A stretch of 64,000 nt of DNA from Eutreptiella sp. 'Long Island Sound 2002' (Eukaryota; Euglenozoa; Euglenophyceae; Eutreptiales; Eutreptiaceae): contig OZ038378.1 of assembly GCA_964036045.1 (NCBI GenBank), positions 163,305,311 through 163,369,310 on the forward strand, written 5' to 3'. Both the position numbers and the translations under genes were made by a program. Below, piece by piece: positions 43,345 to 53,639 of the stretch; within the stretch, counting starts at the first letter, position 1, and the number at the start of each line of letters is the position of its first letter. The notes under the pieces are model-generated. The model was not told the origin of the DNA, did no database searches, and saw only the letters and a program-made list of their open reading frames with translations.

Positions 43345-43940
43345 TCTTGGGGGGGGGGGGGGTGAATGGTCTGTGCCGTGCCGTGCCGTGCCGTGCCGCC
43401 TATAAGGGGAGGGGGGTAAACGGTCTGTGCCGTGCTGTGCCAAAGTGTACATACCAAATAAAGGCCACTCATGGAAGCGAGTAAGGACTCACTTGGTGTG
43501 TTGCTTCTGGCCATGCCCTTTTTGTATGCTTGCCTCATCTGCAACTTCATGATGGTTTTGGGTGATTTAAATTACTAGTTATGAATGAATTTGTGCAATG
43601 ATTAGTTTGAATCTATTGGTTGTTTCATGCTTCCACGCCATGTCATGGCTGAATTTGCTGAACTACATGTTATGAAATTTAATTTGGAACGCCGGACTCA
43701 ATGTGCTTGATGAAGAATCTTTCCAAGAAGTGTGTGTTGATGATTTACTAGCCATTAAGGAATTCAATAATGAGTTTGAATCAATTGGTTCCTTCATGCT
43801 TTTGCACCATTTCATGGTTGACTTGTGCTATACATGTTATAAAATTTCCCAACTATTTCAACGGGGGTACGTCTGGGGGGGGGGGGGGGGTAAACGGCCT
43901 GTGCCGTGCCGTGCCGTGCTGTGCCGGGGGGGGGGGTCAA
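43345..43940. repeat. G-run plus (GTGCC)n modules, two copies
   Basis: At 43349-43442 and 43876-43946 a run of 9-14 G is followed by GTAAACGGTCTGTGCCGTGC and reiterated GTGCC. In the first module the unit itself is duplicated. The origin is unknown and may be related to small mobile modules. Confidence 0.6.
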
Positions 43941-44028
43941 AGGGGTTGTGCCATGGAAGACGTAGTGCACAAGGGATCATTTACTGACACTATTTGTTGT
44001 TGCCTCAAGCAGGGATGTATTGGAATGG

Positions 44029-44112
44029 CTGACAACCATAGGAGGAGCCCCCCCCCCCCCTGGACCCCCCTCCCGCCCCCTAGACCTCCCCCCGCCTCCT
44101 CCCCTTCCAATG
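44029..44112. repeat. C/G-rich dispersed module, copy 1
   Basis: GGCTGACAACCATAGGAGGA followed by C-rich DNA with CCCTGGACCCCCCTCC and ending TTCCAATG. A closely similar block lies at 52690-52747, and a diverged one (ACCATAGGAGGAGG...CTCTTCCAATA) at 44524-44606. Confidence 0.6.
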
Positions 44113-44278
44113 TTTGAGGCCAACAATAGGGATGCCTTCCCACTTTTGCTTCCATGCCTTTGGCGCAAGAGTTCCCCTGTTTCCTTTCTATTGCAGATGT
44201 GCCTTCAAATTAGGCCTACTCTTTCCTTTACCTATGTGAGTGTCAGTTGTTGTGTGCTGTGTATTGTACATTGCGTAT

Positions 44279-44470
44279 GGTACACCAGCAGGGGCCAACA
44301 GGTGCAGAAATTGGGACCCTGGGAGCCATGGAAAAAGCATCAGACTAAAAATTACAAAGTACATCAGCAGGGGCCAACAGGTGCAGAAATTGGGACACTG
44401 GGAGATGTGGAAAGCATCGGACTAAAAAGAGAAGATACCTGGTACACCAGCAGGGGCCCCTAAGGACAGA
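44279..44470. repeat. Tandem repeat, three ~75-90-bp units
   Basis: Units begin GGTACACCAGCAGGGGCC (or a close variant) at about 44279, 44362 and 44439 and continue with CAGAAATTGGGA...CTGGGA. Non-coding. Confidence 0.7.
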
Positions 44471-44523
44471 AATTGGGATCCTGGGACCTCCAACAGACAT
44501 CAAAATTTTTTTGGTACCATTCA

Positions 44524-44606
44524 GCTGGGGGGACCATAGGAGGAGGGGGGGTCCGGCCAAACCCCCCCCTCCCAAACCCCCGACCCCCCTCCTCTCTTCC
44601 AATATA
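44524..44606. repeat. C/G-rich dispersed module, diverged copy
   Basis: Shares ACCATAGGAGGAGGGG and CTCTTCCAATA ends with 44029-44112. Confidence 0.4.
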
Positions 44607-45291
44607 TCCTTGGCCTCAAGGATTCCATTGCCCTCGATCACATTGTAGCTATTTAGGGCAATTTGTAATTTAGGGCAGTTTTGGGGCACTCTGGCTTATT
44701 CTGGTTTTTGGTTGTCCCTCGTGAACTCTTGATCATTGACAAGTATGCATGTGTGCGCCCATGCAACATTGACTCGTGATTTTGCCTTTGCGGGTTTGTT
44801 TGTAATCTGCCTTGGGATTCACCCCCTGTTTATCAGCCCCCAACAATGTTTGCAAGTGACACGTTCTTGTGGATTGCAGACCGTTGGCACCATGTTCCAA
44901 GTGCGGCCGTACTTTTGTAGCAAGCAGTCTACCGGTGTGAATCCTGTTGCCTTCTGGACCTGGGGAACTGGGCAATTGTCGCGTTTTGTTTGCCAGACAG
45001 AACAATTTGCAGCCGAAGCTGCAAATGGAGCAGCACCCAGCCATGATCACGTTTCCGTTCCTCGTCATCTAGTGTTTCCTTTCTGTTATTCGGTTTACAT
45101 CACCTCATCTCGGTCTCATGCCCATTTCATTTCTCTCTCCGGTTTGTTATCTCTTGGTTATTCCATATTGATTTGCATTTCGAGTGTTTTGTTTGTTGTG
45201 CTGGCTTTGGCGGGCCACATAAGGTTGGAACTGAGCGTGAGGTTGACACTGAGGATGACCTTTTTGGTAGTGGTGGTTGAACTGTGTTGCA

Positions 45292-45545
45292 GGTCCACGA
45301 AAAGTTCTGTCAAGTGCAGAGTGGTTCTACAACGCAACCGGCACGAAGTCGCAAAGCCGAATCTCGTTCAAGCAGCACTGGTGTCATTCTCCTTCAAGCG
45401 TGTGCAGTGTGGATGATGTGTCGCATGGTGCGTGGTGCCGGTGCAAAGGATACAAGGAAAGGTTGCACCATGTGTGGCACATGCTTCTTCCAGATGTTCC
45501 AGAGGTTCCTTGTGGCGCTTTTGCTGTGTCGAGCAGGTCCACCTG
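45292..45545 (+). CDS. Candidate exon, Cys-rich, unknown protein
   Basis: An acceptor-like TGTGTTGCAG ends at 45291. The plus frame GPRKVLSSAEWFYNATGTKS...AFAVSSRST stays open to a UGA at 45545 and has a Cys/His-bearing stretch (HGAWCRCKGYKERLHHVWHM) suggesting metal binding. A second exon-like segment (TVGTMFQVRPYFCSKQ) follows another TTGCAG near 44879. No family is recognised. Confidence 0.25.
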
Positions 45546-45599
45546 ACGACGATTGGGCGCATCGTATCGATTGCTTCGCGTGGTTGTTTTGTGCATAGT

Positions 45600-48500
45600 C
45601 AGCTATGACTGACGCGGGCAGGATGCGGGAACAGGACACGGGAGACCCGAGGGAGAGAACGGAACGGGGGCATTTCCTGCAGTCATGTATGTAGTTGTTT
45701 GGGAGCTTTCCCGGAATCACATGTCCCTTTCAAGTACTCATCACAAGTGACATGATGGGCCTTTGGTGTACAAAGTTGGACGATCATGGCCCAATGGCAG
45801 ATGGTGCAACCTGTATGTCACCCAAGGCGCCCCACGGCGACTGGCGTAGGCACCCAATAGCACATAAATGCAACATGAGCAAAACCTTGTAACATCCGCA
45901 TGGTACACTGGGGTGCAATGGGAAGGGTTGCAACCGGCGGGAGAGATGCATCATTTTGTGCGTTACCAAAATTTCCACCAACTTCCAGACTCTCTGCTAT
46001 CTTGTTCGTCTGCACTATCCACAGGGTGCTCTTACTATCGTTTTCATCTGCACTATCGCTCTTGGAAAAAAGAATGAAACAAACAAACATGGAAAAACAT
46101 ATGATATGGCAACAAAATGTGCACATGGTGGTTGCAAAAAGAAAAATGTTGGGCTTACCAAAGTACGCTGCATTGGCACCCATGCACGTATCTGTATTGC
46201 TGGCCGAGTCCGTGTTCCGACGGCCCACCATTGGCTGTTGATGCTTTAGGCAATGGACTTGTACGCTGTCCTCATTGCGGATCTGATATCCCTCGATCGG
46301 AAGTGCGGGAGTATGTACTGATTCTTGCCCACTGTTTTCCCTTTTCATGCCCGACTGTTTGCCTCCTCGCCAGAGAATACATTTGATGCTGAGTATGTTG
46401 GCAGTCGATGTGTATGCTTTCCAAGCTTTGGGGTATTGTGCATTCGTGTTGCTGCCTCAGCGGTGGATACCTCACTGTTGGCACTCACTGGTGGCATCCA
46501 CCAGCGGGCATCCACCCATTCTCAGTCAACCCACCCCCCCTTTTTTGCGATCTACATCACTGACAGCTGGCGCAAACAGCCAGGGCTCTGGAAAGGGGAC
46601 CCCCCCCCCCGCGACGAATAAAGATGCACTTATACCTTACTGTGGAGTGCATTACCTCTGGTTTGCATTTGTCTGTTTTTTAATTAGGGCTCAGCCCCCC
46701 CCCCCCCCACCCCTGCCACGCGCTCTTCAGCAAATCGCTGGTGGTATTGTGCACTGGCTAGGGCTAGAGCGTCATCAGGACAGGTGTGTTCAATGATAGT
46801 AACAAGTATTGCAATGCACTGTCTCACGGACCTCCTGTATGGCCCTTCCCATGATGGCGAGCGCCGGGCTCTGCTATTTTCTTGCAGTGACCCGCGCGGC
46901 CCTGTGTGTTTGGCTTGCTGGGGCTAGTGGTAGCGGCCGGCTGGCGAAAGCTTCAAAGTCCAGGGCAAGCTCCGCGAAGCACACCTGCCAGTGTCCCCTC
47001 GGGACCCATGCGTCCTCTGGCTGCGTCTCAATCCACTCTAGCGCCGCCAGCCACCGTAGGAGGAGGGTAGGAGATCAGCTCCTCACCTCCAGTCCCCAAG
47101 AGGGAGCGAATGGCCGGCCACTCTTCACCAAGTCCCAGGATAGGAGGGTGAAGTGGTGAGGAAGCGCTTGGGAAAAGGAGAGGCAAGGAGATCAACGCAG
47201 CATTTTGCCGTGGTTTTCTATGCAGACCAGACGCGGCCCAGTGCCACAAGGGAAGACCTACCTCATGCGTGAGCCACAAATGGAACCGTATTCTCCCCCA
47301 CACAAGGCCCCAAGAGAACACACAAGCTGGAAGTTCAAAAGCGGCTTAGGTGCACGTGGACCTGGGGCATACACACCTGGCTGGAGTGCGCGGCGTGTGT
47401 AGCGGTGGGACACAGAGTCCAGCACAACAGCGCTACTGCCGGAGAGGACATACCGGTCATCCGCAGGAAGTGCCTCTGGGGTGCGTTGCCGCACGATGCA
47501 AGCTTGTCAGCTGCAGGACACCAGGGCATATGCCGGCAGCCAAGAGGAGACTACCCGGGACTCTGCCACAGTGGGCCTTTGGTGGGCGGGAAGCCGCCAG
47601 AAAATATGCGGCAAGGCAGTCTATCCTGGGGGCCAAAGCAACCGCTCAAGTGGTGATAGAGGACTGCAGTGGATGCAATTACAGCGTGGCATGTAACGTC
47701 AGGATAGAGGCCACTGAATCCTCCACTCAAGGCGGTTCCCACCAAGGTGAGGGGCCAAGTCTAGATTTGAGCCTCCTAGTAGACTAGCTGTTGGGCACAA
47801 TATGGCTGTCTTACTGACCTTGCTGAGCGATACTGGTGTATCTCCATACTATGGCCGCCCCCCACACAATTGCTCACACCCACCCGCCCACCCACACCCA
47901 CCCACACCCAACCACACACACACCTTCTCTCTCTCTCTCTCACACTCTCTGTGAGAGGGAGGGTATATACAACCTGTTGCAAGTGTGGGAGGGTGATTTC
48001 ACCTGGTCCATGTCAATGGGCACATAGAAATGGCGTTATTGAGGAGGTAGACAGGCTAACAAAGGAGGGCACCAAAAAGTCAAAGGTGCAAGAGGTGCCG
48101 AGGAGAGGCAGCATGTCGCCTGCTGAAGAACAGAGGCAGACAGCCCACAGGGGTAGAGGGCTAAAGTGACACGCATGCATCTACGATTAGAAACAGACAG
48201 TCAATCACAAGGAAGCAACCAAAAAGGAAGAGGAAAGGGCCACCAGAACGGCTAGACCTAGAGGTGGATTAGACCACAGGCCGAGGCAAGGTACTTGAAG
48301 GCGGAACCCACAACCCAGAACTGCCGTCCACAATGATGAACGGCCATGGGTATCAAAGAACTGCCACAGCACGAACTGAGACGAACGAAAATGATACCTG
48401 CGGCAGGGCAATTGGCAATTGGTGTGTATGCGTGCACACACAAACCATTTTTGCGATGGGTGTGCCTAAAGTCACAATTACGGGATGATACAAACCCTAG

Positions 48501-50090
48501 TTCTTCTAAAGTTTTGTTCCAAGATGGACCCCCTAACCAATGGCAGGGTTCCAGGTTCTATCTCTGGGTACCCCTAATCGTTCCTCCTTTGGGGCCTTAC
48601 CAGTCAGAACATAGCGCTGCCATTTTCAACCCTGCATGGGTTGGCTCAAAAATTCTAATTTTTGGGCGACCCGCAATGACTGGTTTTGATAGCATCGGGC
48701 CAAGGTTGGGTCATCACTTGGTGACAATGGAAGAACATGTAAACCCATGGGGAGCCATGTGGCACCAATAAGGCCCTACCCGCTAGCCACTAACAGCGCC
48801 GCTTTGGGCTGTTTTGGTTGGCTCATAGCAGTCACTGATGCGTCAATGGAGACCCAGGTCCCATTGATTTTTCCCCTTCTTTGTGGAACAAACCCCAATC
48901 AATGGTGGGGGTGACCTGACCATCTCCAAGATGAATTGAGGAATGCAAGGAGTAAGTGATGCTGTGCACTTGACACCACTCTTCTCATGGTCATGCAATT
49001 GAGGCAAAGCTCGGCACCTTGGCTCTCTGATGATTCTATCTGTCAGCTGCATTAAAAGGTGCATTGGACTTCATGAAATCAAGACACAAAAAACAATTGA
49101 TTGTTTAGGCTTGACAAAGTGTTTGACAAAGGAGACCAGTGTTTGCAGTGCATTGTTGTGCACAATGTCTGCTTCTAGGTGTACGTATTTTGGCTCTAGT
49201 TTCTCATCAGTGTGTGCCTTCTCCCCCCCCGGCTCCTGCACTCCCAACACGCACACTGGCAACTACCAAACCACACTGAACCCTTTGTGGGTACTGGCAG
49301 GCGCACAGTTAGTATGCAAATTTCTTGTCAAGCCACATACATTCAGGACAGAAAAACTCACCTAGTGCAGCAACACAAAAAACACAGGGCGCCCAAGGCA
49401 CTGGAAATTTTTGTGTCCATTTTGTCCAAAATCACCAAATGCAAGGCACAATGCTTTTCCTTGACCATCTCGTTGTGCCTTTTCCCAAATACCATTTTTG
49501 CTTCTTCTCAAAATTTCCTTCCCTGCCCTGGGTACATTTTATCACTGTCGAGTTGTACCCTGTCCTTGCACCGTCTACTGTTCCATTCCTGTTGCCTTTT
49601 TGCCGTTGTAGATTTTCGAAAAAGTATTGGATCCCTGTTGTGTGACCGGGACCAGGGGAGCCCCCGCTGCCCCTCCCCCTTGTATGGAACATGCCCCCTT
49701 CTTTGACCCACATCCCGTGATAGTAGAATTCTCGCTGCATGTGCTCATGCCCCACTGTGGCGACTGGTTTTGTGCTCAGTATCCGTAATGCTGTGGTCTG
49801 TTGTGCGTGTGTGTGACCATCCATCCATCTCCAAAGGCACATCAACGTGTGCAACTCTCACACCGCCAGCCGCTATTCCGATGCATTTCGAAGTCGATCT
49901 GACGTCCAGCGCAGGGTCGCCCCTGACCTGCTCGCGGGTTCGGCCTATGGGAATGCGATGGATGCAGAGGGGACAACAAGGTATGACAACAGGACAGGGA
50001 GAGAGAAGAACTGAGGTTGATGCATCACAAGCTACATTACAGGCTCCAGATGCCATGTTTCATAGCTGAGAAACCAACGACCACAGCAAA
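45600..50090. other. Gene-poor intergenic block
   Basis: No gene is firmly supported. Contains C runs near 46601-46612 and 46697-46709, and a (CCCACC)n/(CT)n tract at about 47878-47953. A minus-strand exon pair near 46250-46060 was considered and not accepted. Confidence 0.4.
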
Positions 50091-50093
50091 GCC

Positions 50094-50390
50094 CCCGCAT
50101 GCTCTGTGTGTGGTGCAGTGTGTGGTGCAGTGTGTGGTGCAGTGTGTGGTGCAGTGTGTGGTGCAGTGTGTGGTGCAGTGTGTGGTGCAGTGTGTGGTGC
50201 AGTGTGTGGTGCAGTGTGTGGTGCAGTGTGTGGTGCAGTGTGTGGTGTAGTGTGTGGTGCAGTGTGTGGTGCAGTGTGTGGTGCAGTGTGTGGTGCAGTG
50301 TGTGGTGCAGTGTGTGGTGCAGTGTGTGGTGTACTGTGTGGTGTAGTGTGTGGTGCAGTGTGTGGTGTAGTGTGTGGTGCCGGGCGCAGT
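50094..50390. repeat. 10-bp minisatellite (TGTGGTGCAG)n
   Basis: About 28 tandem decamers with few variants (GTAG or GTAC for GCAG towards the right). It is open in several frames on both strands only because the unit lacks stops. Confidence 0.95.
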
Positions 50391-50777
50391 ACAGCGTGTG
50401 GTGCACCGCGTGGCACATCGTGCGACGCAGCGTGTTGTGCAATGCCCTTACGGCGTGTGGTGCAGCGTTGGGGGCAGTGTGTGATGTAAGATGTGGTGAG
50501 GCATGTGTGTAGGGTGTGCAGCTGTACGTTGTCCAGGGGTGGGGATGTGTGGTGCAGTGGGTGTCAAGTGCACAATCAGCTGCGGACTGCCACTGGGGAC
50601 GTCTGTCTTTCAAATGGAGGGTAGTAGAGCCCCCAAAAACTGTGGAGGGGGGTGCGGGCTGTTGTGATCTGGCCTGTTGTGGACCCACAAGAAGAAGGTG
50701 CGGAAGGTGCTGGATATGGTTTTCCGGGGGATGGCAGAGGCTCAGTTGCCTGGGCCCCTTTGCCCCCCAATCCTCCC

Positions 50778-50850
50778 TCCCTCCCTCCCTCCCCTCCCTC
50801 CCTCCCTCCCTTCCTCCCTCCCTCCCTCCCTCCCTCCCTCCCTCCCTCCT
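50778..50850. repeat. (CCTC)n low-complexity tract
   Basis: About 70 bp of CCTCCCTC repeats with minor interruptions. Confidence 0.9.
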
Positions 50851-50909
50851 CCCCGCCCAGGTGGGCCGCAGATAGTGAGATTGTCTGTAGGGGGGGTATA
50901 GAGAAACTT

Positions 50910-51310
50910 GTTTTTTTGATATCATGACCACTCACAATGACCATCCAAGCTATGTAAAGCTTGTTTAGGCAGTATTTATGTGTTGGGGCATTGGGTGTGT
51001 GTGGGGGGGGGGGTTCTCCCAAGGGATTGGTACACATCCTGCTTATGCCGTTTTTCACCCTGGGCAGCTCAGAAATCGAAGTTTCCAAACCTCTTCTTTT
51101 TTTTCTATGGTGACCACTCACAATGACCGCCCAAGCTATGTAAAGCATGTTTTAGGCACTATTGACGTGACTTTTATGGGTATTGGGTGCGTGTGTGTGT
51201 GTGGGGGGGGTGCCTTCCAAAGGATTGGTACCCAACCTGCTTATGCAGTTCTTCCCCCTGGGCAGCTCAAAAATGGAAGTTTCCAAACCTCCATTTCTTT
51301 TTGGATATTG
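50910..51310. repeat. Tandem duplication of a ~190-bp non-coding unit
   Basis: Two diverged copies (about 50910-51100 and 51101-51300) share ACCACTCACAATGACC, CCAAGCTATGTAAAGC, GGATTGGTAC and CTGGGCAGCTCA in the same order. The start of a third begins at 51293. No ORF is conserved. Confidence 0.7.
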
Positions 51311-52689
51311 TGACCCCCAGGCCCCCGATTTAATATGTTTCCGGAGATTCTCTGCGGTGGCCTGGCCAGTGCCCCTTAATCCCTGGCAGTCAGGGGGTGC
51401 TATTGGCCCCTCACAGTAATTCGATTGGTTGGTGACTCAACATCCGCCACATCGGGCGGCCGAGTTTTGCGGGACGACTTGTGCCCGCAATGGGGCCGGT
51501 AGTAGGAGACGTGCAGAGGGTAGTGTAGGTGTGGCATCCGCCCCCGCCTGAGGCTACCCCTCACGGTCTCAGGGAGCAGAGGCCCCCATCACGCCCCAAA
51601 AGCACCGTCCAGCGCCGCACTGAAGAGCGTGCTCGGCAGCAATACGCTGTGGATTGCCGCAACGCTCATCACTCGGGCCCGTCCGGATACGTGAGCCACG
51701 GGCCAGAGCCCCCGGCATCGCGGCACGATGCACCAGGTGCCTGTGCCCATGCCCATGGGGGGTTTGCCACGAGGAACATGTTGCGGTGGACAGGGATGCA
51801 GCACAGCACCAGTGTGCGTCCCCTGTGTTCACTGCTCTGGGCAACTGATGTCTGGGTGCCAAGTCCAGTGGCCGCGGCTGTGCTGCAGTGTGCAACGGCC
51901 TCCCCACCCCAAAGCGCCCCCGGGGACAGGGATGCATCCTGATTGGAATAGCACCAAGTGCCAGTGCATGGCCCCACTCTACTGCCGCACAAGCACGCAA
52001 CACGTGCCCACGCGTCTCTCCATCCACCGATGCCTCGTCTATGATGGCTCTCAGCCACTGCTCAACAATGCCAAGTGGACACTAATGTTTTCCCGTTGAG
52101 GCCGCATACACCGCCAGCACGCAGGGATGTGCCCAACCACCGGTGATTGCCCGCTGGCAAAGGCATGCCCGATCACGGGGGTGCCCAGCTGCAGCCCTTG
52201 ACGCCGAAACAATTATGAGATGATTAGTAAAGTTGCATTGGGGGTGAAAAGGCTGGGAGGTGCCTGTAGGGGGTGGGTGGGTGTGGATGTTACCTGGACA
52301 CCACGGTTGCTCACGGGTGGTTTTTTGATCCAACCCCCCCCCCCCCCCCTCCCTCCCCCTCCCAACCCCCTGCAGGGGGGCAGAATGTTTACGGGGTGTC
52401 GACGTCAAGCGCTACACTTGGGCACCCCCCATGTGCCCAAGTGTGGTTTTCAGCGCGAAATGCAAGTAATTGCTCCAACATGGCCCCTTCCACCAGCACG
52501 TTCTACAGTTGCCTCTCTGGCCACTACTGCCGACCCACAAACACCGCATGCCATATACATCTCCTGCCCACAGGAGATGCACAAGCGGATTGCCATCGGC
52601 CCCATCCCCCCTTCACCTATTTTGGCCCATGCTGCTTCCCACTGGCAACCCCTCCCGGCCTCAGGTGCCATGAACGGGTTTCTTAGAAC

Positions 52690-52747
52690 GGCTGACAACC
52701 ATAGGAGGAGGGGACCCCCTCCCTGGACCCCCCCCTCCTCTTCTAAT
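52690..52747. repeat. C/G-rich dispersed module, copy 2
   Basis: Near-copy of 44029-44112: GGCTGACAACCATAGGAGGA...CCCTGGACCCCCC...TCTAATG. Confidence 0.55.
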
Positions 52748-52970
52748 GCATGATCCAGATCAGAAATGTCGCGGACACTGGTGTGATGTTGTTTGTTGTT
52801 CCCAGGGTGTTCCAAGGGCTTCTTTAGATTCTCTGCCTGCAGACGTGTAGGGTCACGCAAGCCGTCTCCGTCAAGGTGAAGCCTGCGAGGTGGCCACCTT
52901 TGCTACAGCTCCAGTGCACGTCCCTTGCCTCATTCCTGCGCCTCGCCTGCCCCCGTGGATGTCTGCCCAG

Positions 52971-53623
52971 GTTATGAGCCGCCACAACGCGCACCTTTCC
53001 AGCCAGATCTCGCGCCTCCGAAAACCCTTCGGAGCACACGCTCCCTGTCGGACCGAGACCCAAAGGCGCACACCTCGACACCCAATACAACCTTCATAGA
53101 GTCCGATCACCCGTCGACACGCCGTCCCCGATACGACAGCGGTGCCTACCCTGATGCTGCAGAATGGGACATTCCTGTCTACCGGGGTCCGGATTCACAG
53201 AGTTGCAATGGATCAGGTCGTGAGAGACCCGGTGGTAGGCCCCCAGAAGTGGATTATCCACCGCAGCAGGAGCGAGATCGCAGAGACTCGGAGGCGCATG
53301 TTTATGGGGGTGGGGAAGGTGCACGCCGCCCACGCCGAGGTCTGTCGAGCGATGGGCTGAGAGGAGCCACTCCGCTCTCACAACAAGAGGAGCCACAACA
53401 GCAGCTGCAGCCCCTTGTGGTGGATGAAGAGGAGTATGCGAAGAGGGAGGGCAGTTGGATCAGGGGAACAGCGTACCAGAGGACAGGGATTTGGGGGGCG
53501 TATGGAACACTTGCCCTCATGGCCAGTGGCACATTAGGTTTTGGGAGTGGACGGAGGCCAGAGTTTTGCTCCACAACTCAGCATCCCCTTGGGGGGGGGG
53601 GTGTCACACAGGGGGGGTCCTAA
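52971..53623 (+). CDS. Candidate exon, hydrophilic protein of unknown function
   Basis: A GTCTGCCCAG acceptor ends at 52970, followed by a long plus frame to 53623. The translation is rich in Arg, Pro, Asp and Glu (for example YPPQQERDRRDSEAHVYGGG; QQEEPQQQLQPLVVDEEEYA) and then a hydrophobic stretch (GIWGAYGTLALMASGTLGF) that could be a membrane segment. A possible donor lies at ATTAG|GTTTTG near 53538. The end of the frame runs into G-runs and is not believable as coding. Confidence 0.3.
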
Positions 53624-53639
53624 CACCCCCCCCCCCCCT

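Noticed and set aside
46061-46250. Minus-strand exon pair with a GTAAGC donor (46158) and a TTTTTTCCAAG acceptor (46061)
   Set aside because: Signals look good, but joining them in any frame gives an early stop, so the pairing is not supported.
50032-50931. Long His/Thr- and Cys/Val-repeat ORFs on both strands
   Set aside because: Products of the 10-bp minisatellite and CT-rich tracts, not genes.
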